Origin: an uncultured Oscillospiraceae bacterium
GTDB taxonomy: Bacteria; Bacillota; Clostridia; Oscillospirales; Acutalibacteraceae
Direction of reading: 5' to 3'
NCBI GenBank assembly: GCA_900555805.1
Contig: USMJ01000088.1
Span: 1 to 6,013, forward strand
Length of the DNA stretch: 6,013 bases
The notes beneath the pieces were generated by a model, which was not told the DNA's origin, did no database searches, and saw only the letters and a program-made list of their open reading frames with translations. Positions 1-4,447 of this stretch are shown here, piece by piece. The first letter of the stretch is position 1; every line of letters starts with the position of its first letter. A program made the position numbers and the translations under genes.

Positions 1-644
1 ACGCTCCCGGGCGTTTGGCGCTTCGTGTGCGCCGCCCCGGGTTCCTCGCAGGACACGGGCTTGAGCGGTTCTTCCTTCGAATAGACAACCTTCAGCTTTT
101 TCACGCCCCGTTTTTTAAGCTCATATCTCATCACCCGAGCGAGCGGACAGACCGAGGTCTTATAAATGTCGCTGACCTCGAAGCGCGTCGGGTCAAGTTT
201 GTTGCCCGTCCCCATTGAGCTTATAATGGGTACGCCGTGGGTGTCCGCGTAAACGGCGAGCGCTATCTTCGCGCTGACCGTGTCGATAGCATCAACTATG
301 TAATCGTAGCCGTCCAAAGCGAACTCGTCAATGTTGTCTTTTGTCAGGAACTTTTTTATTGTTATTACCGTACAATCCGGATTGACTGCTGCTATACGCT
401 TTTTCGCTTCTTCCGTCTTTTCTTCTCCGAGCGAATCTGTTGTAGCTATAAGCTGTCGGTTGAGATTTGACTCGGCGACCGTGTCGTCGTCGACAACGGC
501 TATCGTTCCGATTCCCGCCCTCGCGAGAGCTTCGACCGTGAAAGAGCCGACGCCGCCGACGCCGAAAACTATTACCTTTGCGTTATTGAGCTTTTCGGTC
601 GATTTTTCGCCGAGTATAAGCTCGCTTCTGATATATCGGGACAT
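1..644 (-). CDS. tcdA: tRNA threonylcarbamoyladenosine dehydratase (TcdA/YgdL, E1-like ThiF/MoeB superfamily), 3' end outside window
   Basis: Probable ATP-dependent cytosolic enzyme that cyclises the threonylcarbamoyl group of t6A37 to ct6A in ANN-decoding tRNAs. The 214 residues visible begin MSRYIRSELILG. They show the adenylate-binding Rossmann motif GVGGVGS (28-34), an acidic strand end VVDDDTV (50-56), the E1-type NLNRQ (60-64), the DAIDT motif (118-122) and a TSVCPLARVMR segment (163-173) typical of Firmicutes TcdA. The last visible residues, RQTPGS, match the RRQxPGS segment that comes shortly before the C-terminal helix in relatives, so roughly 20-50 residues are missing past the left edge. 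The linker before it looks short and lacks the cysteine-rich CxCPPGTxRKC stretch I recall from many clostridial homologues. The ATG lies 2 nt after the stop of the upstream cyclophilin gene; GGAGG at 658-662, inside that gene, is the ribosome site with a rather long 13-nt spacer, so translation is probably coupled. ThiF or MoeB is the alternative but fits less well. Confidence 0.93.
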   Translation of the reverse strand, partial: MSRYIRSELILGEKSTEKLNNAKVIVFGVGGVGSFTVEALARAGIGTIAVVDDDTVAESNLNRQLIATTDSLGEEKTEEAKKRIAAVNPDCTVITIKKFLTKDNIDEFALDGYDYIVDAIDTVSAKIALAVYADTHGVPIISSMGTGNKLDPTRFEVSDIYKTSVCPLARVMRYELKKRGVKKLKVVYSKEEPLKPVSCEEPGAAHTKRQTPGS

Positions 645-646
645 GG

Positions 647-1264
647 TCAGGCTGTGACCTCCATGCTCTCGATAACGATATCCTGAACCGGAACCGCCTT
701 TTCGCCTATTGAGTTATAGGTCATTTCAACGCTTGTGAATTTGTCGACGACATCCATTCCGTCGATGACTTTTCCGAACGCGGCGTAGTCGCCGTCGAGA
801 GTTTTACATTTAGCCGAATCGTAGCAGATGAAGAACTGGCTTGACGCAGAATCCTTGTCCGTCGCTCTCGCCATGGATATAACACCTCTCTCATGAGAAA
901 GTGTGTTCTTTTCGAAGCCGTTTGACTTGAACTCGCCCTTTATCGTTTCTGCTGTCTCGCCGTTCGCGCTCTGACCGCCCTGAGCCATGAAACCGGCCAC
1001 AACTCTGTGGAACTTCGAACCTGTATAAAAGCCTGCCCTGGCGAGCTTAACGAAATTCTCGACGGTAGCCGGCGCGTACTCGGGATAAAGTTCAAGAGTG
1101 AACTCGCCGAAATCTTTGACCGTGACCTTGACTTTCGGATGAGTTATATCCGAGCTTTGACTGCTGTCGGACGTAGGGTCTTCGGTTTTCGAGCCGCAAG
1201 CCGCGAACGCGAAGAGCATCGAAACGCACAAAACAAGCGACATTATTTTAGCGAATGTTTTCAT
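647..1264 (-). CDS. secreted lipoprotein cyclophilin-type peptidyl-prolyl cis-trans isomerase
   Basis: A 205-residue cyclophilin that should catalyse proline cis-trans isomerisation outside the membrane. The N-terminus is a lipoprotein signal: a Lys at position 2, a hydrophobic core to about residue 20, then FAAC-GS with the lipidated Cys at 23. A Ser/Thr/Asp-rich linker (24-42) follows and the cyclophilin domain spans about 44-205. Active-site motifs are FHRVV (85-89, catalytic Arg87), GFMAQGG (91-97) and SSQFFICY (141-148). The usual WLDG..VVFG region is represented by LDGDYAAFGKV (156-166), with no tryptophan, as is common in small bacterial cyclophilins. The start is supported by AAGGCAGG at 1273-1280, 8 nt upstream. 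It is first in an operon with tcdA and is driven by the promoter at 1300-1328. Its role as an extracytoplasmic foldase is inferred from the family; clients are unknown. Confidence 0.95.
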   Translation of the reverse strand: MKTFAKIMSLVLCVSMLFAFAACGSKTEDPTSDSSQSSDITHPKVKVTVKDFGEFTLELYPEYAPATVENFVKLARAGFYTGSKFHRVVAGFMAQGGQSANGETAETIKGEFKSNGFEKNTLSHERGVISMARATDKDSASSQFFICYDSAKCKTLDGDYAAFGKVIDGMDVVDKFTSVEMTYNSIGEKAVPVQDIVIESMEVTA

Positions 1265-1299
1265 GATAATTACCTGCCTTTTTAAGTTATTACCTACTG

Positions 1300-1328
1300 A
1301 TTATATAGTTTTAGCGCAAATAAATCAA
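1300..1328 (-). promoter_or_regulatory. sigma-A type promoter of the cyclophilin-tcdA operon
   Basis: On the minus strand, TTGATT (1323-1328) and a perfect TATAAT (1300-1305) are separated by exactly 17 nt. This is 4 of 6 plus 6 of 6 matches to the vegetative consensus. Transcription would start near 1293, giving a leader of about 30 nt that contains the gene's ribosome site. Confidence 0.85.
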
Positions 1329-1357
1329 GCCATGAAACAAATTTATGCGCTTTATTT

Positions 1358-1373
1358 TAGAAAACGCTTTAAC
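1358..1373. promoter_or_regulatory. possible cre-like (CcpA/LacI-family) palindromic operator
   Basis: The site reads TAGAAAACGCTTTAAC on the plus strand. It matches 14 of 16 positions of the catabolite response element pattern WTGAAARCGYTTTNNW, including the central CG and its flanking A and T runs. It lies between the two divergent promoters, about 30 nt upstream of the minus-strand -35 box and overlapping the expected -35 position of the udk promoter. A single match in AT-rich DNA can arise by chance, and no regulator gene is in the window. Confidence 0.35.
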
Positions 1374-1387
1374 TCGGGCGCATTATG

Positions 1388-1401
1388 TGTTAATATATGA
1401 T
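1388..1401 (+). promoter_or_regulatory. putative -10 region of the udk promoter
   Basis: Two overlapping -10 candidates are present: TAATAT at 1391-1396 preceded by TG (1388-1389), which makes an extended -10, and TATGAT at 1396-1401. No good -35 box lies 16-18 nt upstream; the best is TTTAAC at 1368-1373, with about 3 of 6 matches and inside the cre-like palindrome. The weak -35 fits a regulated or extended -10 promoter. The leader to udk would be about 40-45 nt. Confidence 0.5.
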
Positions 1402-1446
1402 AGAAATTTGAAGAAAAACGCTCTGTAAAAAGAAAGGACGATCCAA

Positions 1447-2076
1447 ATGTCAACCATGATAATCGGCATAGCCGGCGGAACAGGCTCCGGCAAAACAACA
1501 ATAACCGACAATCTCAAGGCGGAATTCGGCGAAGATGTCAGTGTGGTGTACCACGACAATTATTATAAATGTAACGACCACCTCCCCATGTCGGAGCGGG
1601 TCAAGCTCAACTATGACCACCCCGACGCTTTCGACACCGACCTGATGATAGAGCATCTGATAAAACTCAAAAACGGCGAGGCGATAGACTGCCCGACCTA
1701 TGACTACACGCAGCACACAAGGGCGAAAGAAACGATCAGAATCGAACCGGCGAGCGTTATAATCGTCGAGGGAATCCTGATTTTCGAGAACGAACAGCTT
1801 CGAAATCTCATGGATATCAAGATTTTCGTTGACACCGACGCCGACGAGCGCATACTCAGAAGAATACGCCGCGACGTTTTGGAGCGCGGCAGGAGCATCG
1901 ATTCCGTCATAACGCAATATCTGACGACGGTCAAGCCGATGCACGAGCAATATGTTGAGCCGAGCAAAAGAATGGCGGACATCATAGTCATCGGCGGCGG
2001 TCACAACATAGTCGCCTTAGACATGATAAAGCGCAGAGTCAAGCATCACATATCAAGGAGCAAGAAGAATGGATAA
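1447..2076 (+). CDS. udk: uridine kinase (uridine/cytidine salvage)
   Basis: A 209-residue cytosolic P-loop kinase that phosphorylates uridine, and usually cytidine, to UMP or CMP in pyrimidine salvage. The Walker A motif GGTGSGKT is at 10-17, and the nucleoside-site motifs HDNYYK (36-41), NYDHPDAFD (55-63) and CPTYDYTQHTR (82-92) are intact. VIIVEGIL (104-111) is the Walker B-like strand, and the basic lid helix with RRIRRD and ERGRS lies at 138-150. Length matches the family norm of about 205-215. AGAAAGGA at 1431-1438, 8 nt upstream, supports the ATG. Its stop overlaps the next gene by 8 nt, indicating a two-gene operon with coupled translation. I see no frame damage or missing catalytic motif. 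Phosphoribulokinase, a relative, is excluded by length and by the DNYYK and YDHP motifs. Confidence 0.97.
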   Translation: MSTMIIGIAGGTGSGKTTITDNLKAEFGEDVSVVYHDNYYKCNDHLPMSERVKLNYDHPDAFDTDLMIEHLIKLKNGEAIDCPTYDYTQHTRAKETIRIEPASVIIVEGILIFENEQLRNLMDIKIFVDTDADERILRRIRRDVLERGRSIDSVITQYLTTVKPMHEQYVEPSKRMADIIVIGGGHNIVALDMIKRRVKHHISRSKKNG

Positions 2077-2524
2077 AGCCGAAAGAATAAGTCTCGCCGA
2101 AAACCTGTTTTCGCAGGGCTTCGCCTGCTCTCAATCCGTTTTCGCCGCATTTTCGGATATGTTCGGAATCGACAGAGACACCGCTCTCAAGATCTCGGCA
2201 GGTCTCGGCGGCGGAGTCGGCAGAATGAGAGAGGTCTGCGGCGTTGTGACATCTGCGAGCATGGTTCTCGGACTTACATACGGAGCGACGGACGGAGCCG
2301 ACAGGAAATCGAAAGCGAACACATACGCCAAAGTCAGAGAGTTCGCCGACAGGCTCAAGGAAAAAGAGGGTACGATAATATGCCGCGAACTTCTCGGACT
2401 TGACAAAGCCGAGGAAAGTCATGTTCCGCAGGAAAGAACAAAGCAGTATTACGCCGAAAGACCGTGCAAAAGGCTGACGGCCGAGGCGGCGGAAATACTT
2501 TGCGATATGCTTGGGATCGGATGA
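2069..2524 (+). CDS. C_GCAxxG_C_C family putative redox-active protein
   Basis: A 151-residue soluble protein of the C_GCAxxG_C_C family (Pfam PF09719), a small cysteine-rich group common in anaerobes and proposed, not proven, to be redox active or metal binding. Visible features are the N-terminal segment GFACSQSVFAAF (17-28, Cys20), the glycine-rich AGLGGGVGRMREVCG (44-58, Cys57), a following apolar helix ending GLTYG (68-72), IICREL (103-108, Cys105), and late Cys133 and Cys145. Cys20, Cys57, Cys105 and Cys133 are the likely functional set. The motif after Cys57 reads CGVVTSA rather than the more usual CGAVSGA, a mild divergence. There is no signal peptide or membrane segment. AAGGAG at 2055-2060, inside udk and 8 nt from the ATG, fixes the start and explains the 8-nt overlap. 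The substrate is unknown and the pairing with uridine kinase does not reveal one. Confidence 0.85.
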   Translation: MDKAERISLAENLFSQGFACSQSVFAAFSDMFGIDRDTALKISAGLGGGVGRMREVCGVVTSASMVLGLTYGATDGADRKSKANTYAKVREFADRLKEKEGTIICRELLGLDKAEESHVPQERTKQYYAERPCKRLTAEAAEILCDMLGIG

Positions 2525-2539
2525 GATTATCGAGTCGGG

Positions 2540-2614
2540 GCAAAAGGTTTCGCCGCAGGCGAAACTGCGCAGGCTCCGCCTGCGGCACGCCGCGCGCAGC
2601 GCGGCGGCTTTTGC
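2540..2614. repeat. three-arm hairpin cluster (cloverleaf-like four-way junction), copy 1
   Basis: A 75-nt tract starts 15 nt after the stop of the C_GCAxxG gene. The closing stem is GCAAAAG (2540-2546) with CTTTTGC (2608-2614). Arm 1 is GTTTCGCC/GGCGAAAC (2547-2565) with a GCA loop. Arm 2 is CGCAGGC/GCCTGCG (2568-2584) with a TCC loop. Arm 3 is CGCCGCGC/GCGCGGCG (2588-2606) with a GCA loop. All stems are perfectly paired, and only 2, 3 and 1 nt remain unpaired at the junction. Arm 3 followed by GCTTTTG could give weak termination of the udk operon. The same architecture recurs at 4157-4253 and 5930-6013. Function is unknown. Confidence 0.8.
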
Positions 2615-2666
2615 AACCTGCACAGACACGAAGTCAGATTAAAACCTACCGGCTGAACACAGCGAT

Positions 2667-2698
2667 GACGGGCAGGGAGCTTCAGCTCCCTGCCCGTC
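2667..2698. repeat. long perfect hairpin between convergent operons (terminator-like stem without a U tract)
   Basis: GACGGGCAGGGAGC (2667-2680) pairs perfectly with GCTCCCTGCCCGTC (2685-2698), a 14-bp stem with a TTCA loop. It lies 17 nt after the dpaB stop on the minus strand. On neither strand is the stem followed by a T run: the only T-rich stretch (A run at 2708-2715) precedes the stem as read from dpaB. It is therefore not a classical intrinsic terminator, although so stable a stem may still stop or stabilise transcripts arriving from both sides. Confidence 0.75.
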
Positions 2699-2715
2699 GA
2701 GCATACATAAAAAAA

Positions 2716-3291
2716 TCAACCCTTAGATTTGATTATAGGCTGCATCTGCTTTTCTTCAAGCGCCAGCCGAACTGCCTCAAGAGTATCGTCAAAATGAGCC
2801 ACGACCGAAAACGGCTTTTTGACGAAATCATCCTGCGACATGGGAATAAAATAGTAGTGCTTATAATTCAGAAGCATTCCTATGTTCTTTGCGCTGCCTG
2901 TCAGAGCGTCGTTTGTTGAAACACCGATCAAAATCGGCTTTTGATTTCGCAGGTGCGACTTTGCGCTGAGCGTTGCCGGCGTGTCATATATGCCGTTTGC
3001 GAGTTTTCCGAGCGTGTTGCCCGAACACGGCGAGATTATCAGAAGATCGAGCAGATTCTTAGGACCGATAGGCTCGACCTCCGTTATCGTTTTCAGCACT
3101 TTGTTGCCCGTGATCTCCTCGAGCTCGGATATGAACGCGCCTGCGTCACCGAATCGGGTGTCAAGGCTCTCGGCGTTATATGACATGATGGGAATTACAT
3201 TGTACCCGGCGTCAACAAGCTTTTTCACCTGCGGAATTGATTTTGAAAAGGTGCAAAATGAACCTGTCAGACAATAGCCAATGGTTTTCAT
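2716..3291 (-). CDS. dpaB: dipicolinate synthase subunit B (SpoVFB, flavoprotein family)
   Basis: A 191-residue subunit of dipicolinate synthase, which oxidises the lysine-pathway intermediate from dihydrodipicolinate synthase to dipicolinic acid in the mother cell during sporulation. It belongs to the Dfp/UbiX-like flavoprotein fold: N-terminal strand and loop GYCLTGSFCTF (5-15), the DTRFGDA segment (about 44-50), ISPCSGNTLGKLANGIYDTPATLSAK (about 85-110), LRNQKPILIGVSTND (about 112-126), and YFIPMSQDDFVKKP (about 146-159), all arranged as in the Bacillus SpoVFB protein (about 200 residues). Its start is 4 nt after the dpaA stop, and AAGGAG at 3299-3304 with a 7-nt spacer lies across the end of dpaA, so the two are co-translated. 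A phosphopantothenoylcysteine decarboxylase is excluded by the DpaB-specific QDDxxxKP end and the dpaA neighbour. Confidence 0.96.
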   Translation of the reverse strand: MKTIGYCLTGSFCTFSKSIPQVKKLVDAGYNVIPIMSYNAESLDTRFGDAGAFISELEEITGNKVLKTITEVEPIGPKNLLDLLIISPCSGNTLGKLANGIYDTPATLSAKSHLRNQKPILIGVSTNDALTGSAKNIGMLLNYKHYYFIPMSQDDFVKKPFSVVAHFDDTLEAVRLALEEKQMQPIIKSKG

Positions 3292-3295
3292 TTCA

Positions 3296-4096
3296 TCACT
3301 CCTTTAGTTCGGAGCAGACAAAATCCGCTATGACCTCCCCTGCCCCTTTCGGCGTATGCTTACCCGGCATACCCCTACACTCAATATATGCGAACCGATA
3401 TTTTTCCGTTTCTTTCGGTACACCCGAAGCGAGTTCGAAATAGGTGGTTTCGGCGCCGATTTCGGCTAAAACGCTGTCGGAAAACACCTTTTCGGGCACG
3501 GTATTAACTATATAATCAAATTCCGAAATTCTTTTTTCAGCTTCCCCGAAACTCAATGCTGAGTATCCGCAGACCGCCGCCTCATGTCTTTGAACGGGAT
3601 TTCTTGCCGCTGTGAAGACTGAAACGCCGTTATCCGAAAGAATTTTACACACGCACTTCGCCACGTTTCCGAAGCCTGTCACGAGCGCCTTTTTTTCCAT
3701 GATGTCGCCGGTTTCGAAAGCCAAAAGCTCCGAAAGAAAGCCCACAGCCGTCAGTCTCGCGTTGTCGACGATGACGCCCTTATCGGAGAAATAATTCTTG
3801 CCGCTTATTCTGTCGTCCGATGTGAATACGATTTTATCTTTTATGTACGCGCCGACCTCGGCGAGCGTTATTTTCTTTTCCGAATAAGGGCAACTAAGCG
3901 TTTCGCCGTCCTTTGTCAGCGGTAAGGGCAGAATCACCGCTTCAAAGCTGTCGATATCGGACTTAAAATTCTGCACTCCCTTGTGCGTACCGTCATATTT
4001 TTCGGCGCAATACCATTCAGCGTCGTGTCCTTTCTTATTAAGTCTTCTTGTCAGGTAGAGATTTCTCTTGTCTCCGCCGATAATCATTATTTTCAT
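3296..4096 (-). CDS. dpaA: dipicolinate synthase subunit A (SpoVFA, NAD(P)-binding)
   Basis: A 266-residue oxidoreductase subunit that works with DpaB to make dipicolinic acid, the calcium chelator of the spore core. The N-terminal half carries IIGGDKRNLYLTRRL (5-19), the characteristic DpaA start, and a PLPLTKDG segment (57-64). The C-terminal half is a second Rossmann domain: ALVTGFGNVAKCVCKIL (136-152, dinucleotide motif G141-x-G143), TAARNP (162-167), DYIVNTVP (194-201), FELASGVP (220-227) and the family hallmark GMPGKHTPKGAGE (242-254). It is about 30 residues shorter than the roughly 297-residue Bacillus protein, with no sign of a broken frame. GAGGTGA at 4102-4108 lies 5 nt from the ATG at 4096, which decides for this start over the in-frame ATG at 4087. 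Expression by a mother-cell sigma factor is expected from the pathway, but I see no convincing sigma-E or sigma-K box upstream. Confidence 0.95.
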   Translation of the reverse strand: MKIMIIGGDKRNLYLTRRLNKKGHDAEWYCAEKYDGTHKGVQNFKSDIDSFEAVILPLPLTKDGETLSCPYSEKKITLAEVGAYIKDKIVFTSDDRISGKNYFSDKGVIVDNARLTAVGFLSELLAFETGDIMEKKALVTGFGNVAKCVCKILSDNGVSVFTAARNPVQRHEAAVCGYSALSFGEAEKRISEFDYIVNTVPEKVFSDSVLAEIGAETTYFELASGVPKETEKYRFAYIECRGMPGKHTPKGAGEVIADFVCSELKE

Positions 4097-4101
4097 TCAG
4101 G

Positions 4102-4108
4102 TCACCTC
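4102..4108 (-). promoter_or_regulatory. ribosome binding site fixing the dpaA start
   Basis: Read on the minus strand this is GAGGTGA, complementary to the 16S rRNA 3' end. It lies 5 nt before the ATG at 4096 and 14 nt before the in-frame ATG at 4087, so the first ATG is preferred. Confidence 0.8.
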
Positions 4109-4112
4109 ACGG

Positions 4113-4129
4113 AAAGATTCATAATCTTT
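4113..4129. promoter_or_regulatory. 17-nt inverted repeat in the dpaA leader, possible operator
   Basis: AAAGATT (4113-4119) and AATCTTT (4123-4129) form a perfect 7-bp inverted repeat around CAT. It sits 16 nt upstream of the dpaA ATG, next to the ribosome site. The size and AT content look like an operator for a small dimeric regulator. It may also be only a weak hairpin, or chance. Confidence 0.35.
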
Positions 4130-4141
4130 GGTTAGTTTGTT

Positions 4142-4266
4142 CTGACTGCCGGTTAAGGCGGGCGGTTTCCGCAGCGTAGCTGCGGAAACGCCACGGACGG
4201 CGAAGCCGTCCGTGGCAGTCAATGCCGCCGCAGGCGGCATTGACTCGCCCGCCCGCACTGACTGCC
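4142..4266. repeat. direct repeats CTGACTGCC flanking hairpin cluster copy 2, with an inverted copy inside
   Basis: The 9-nt word CTGACTGCC occurs at 4142-4150 and 4258-4266 in the same orientation, 7 nt and 5 nt outside the closing stem. Its 8-nt core also occurs inverted (GGCAGTCA) at 4214-4221, across the arm 2/arm 3 boundary. The outer pair could be a target-site duplication left by insertion of a mobile element. The inner copy allows alternative pairing with either outer copy instead. Confidence 0.5.
4157..4253. repeat. three-arm hairpin cluster (perfect cloverleaf-like four-way junction), copy 2
   Basis: Of 97 nt, 88 are base-paired. The closing stem is GGCGGGCG (4157-4164) with CGCCCGCC (4246-4253). 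Arm 1 (4165-4189) is GTTTCCGCAGC/GCTGCGGAAAC, 11 bp with a GTA loop. Arm 2 (4190-4216) is GCCACGGACGGC/GCCGTCCGTGGC, 12 bp with a GAA loop. Arm 3 (4217-4245) is AGTCAATGCCGCC/GGCGGCATTGACT, 13 bp with a GCA loop. Each helix starts on the base after the previous one ends, so no base is unpaired at the junction. The copies of CTGACTGCC at 4142-4150 and 4258-4266 flank it directly. It lies between the divergent starts of dpaA and murC and so is downstream of neither. No coding potential is evident. Function is unknown. Confidence 0.9.
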
Positions 4267-4358
4267 CTCGGCGCACAAACCGACCTCACTATCAATGCTA
4301 TGCCGTTAAAGCAGAAAGGGTGAAAAGAGGAAATTTTTTCTTAATTTGCCGCGATTTA

Positions 4359-4387
4359 TAGCCAACAGCATACTTTTGTGATATAAT
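4359..4387 (+). promoter_or_regulatory. sigma-A type promoter of murC (extended -10)
   Basis: A perfect TATAAT (4382-4387) preceded by TG at 4379-4380 makes an extended -10. TAGCCA (4359-4364), with 4 of 6 matches to TTGACA, lies 17 nt upstream. Transcription should start near 4394, leaving a leader of about 54 nt before the murC ATG. The 9-nt word CATACTTTT occurs in the spacer (4369-4377) and again in the leader (4422-4430). Confidence 0.8.
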
Positions 4388-4433
4388 ACTAATGCAATAT
4401 ATCAGAAGATGAAAAACGAAACATACTTTTAGA

Positions 4434-4439
4434 TTGGAG
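4434..4439 (+). promoter_or_regulatory. ribosome binding site that decides the murC start
   Basis: TTGGAG lies 8 nt before the ATG at 4448. The possible GTG start at 4439-4441 overlaps this site itself and so cannot be served by it. The ATG is therefore taken as the start, giving a protein three residues shorter than the longest open frame. Confidence 0.8.
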
Positions 4440-4447
4440 TGCTTGAT

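Noticed and set aside
331..657. Open frames on the plus strand in the first 660 nt
   Set aside because: They are antisense to tcdA, whose catalytic motifs are intact, and are Ser/Thr-rich or otherwise low in information.
1450..2004. Open frame of 184 codons on the minus strand
   Set aside because: It is antisense to udk, whose motifs are complete; no ribosome site or family resemblance was seen.
2540..2614. A tRNA gene, suggested by the 75-nt cloverleaf with a 7-bp closing stem
   Set aside because: All three arms have 3-nt loops. There is no 7-nt anticodon loop, no TTC-type T loop and no discriminator/CCA region.
2039..2629. Open frame of 196 codons on the minus strand
   Set aside because: It is antisense to the whole C_GCAxxG gene, which has family motifs, a ribosome site and operon coupling.
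2464..2919. Open frame of 151 codons on the plus strand
   Set aside because: It begins inside the C_GCAxxG gene in another frame, crosses the hairpin cluster and runs antisense into dpaB; its composition is Arg/Cys-rich with no recognisable domain.
2540..4253. CRISPR array from repeated palindromes
   Set aside because: There are no identical repeats separated by regular spacers, only adjacent hairpins of differing sequence, and no cas gene.
4157..4253. Intrinsic terminator
   Set aside because: It lies upstream of both flanking genes, has three arms, and has no T run after it on either strand.
4439..4447. GTG at 4439 as the murC start
   Set aside because: It overlaps the TTGGAG ribosome site, whereas the ATG at 4448 has a correct 8-nt spacer.
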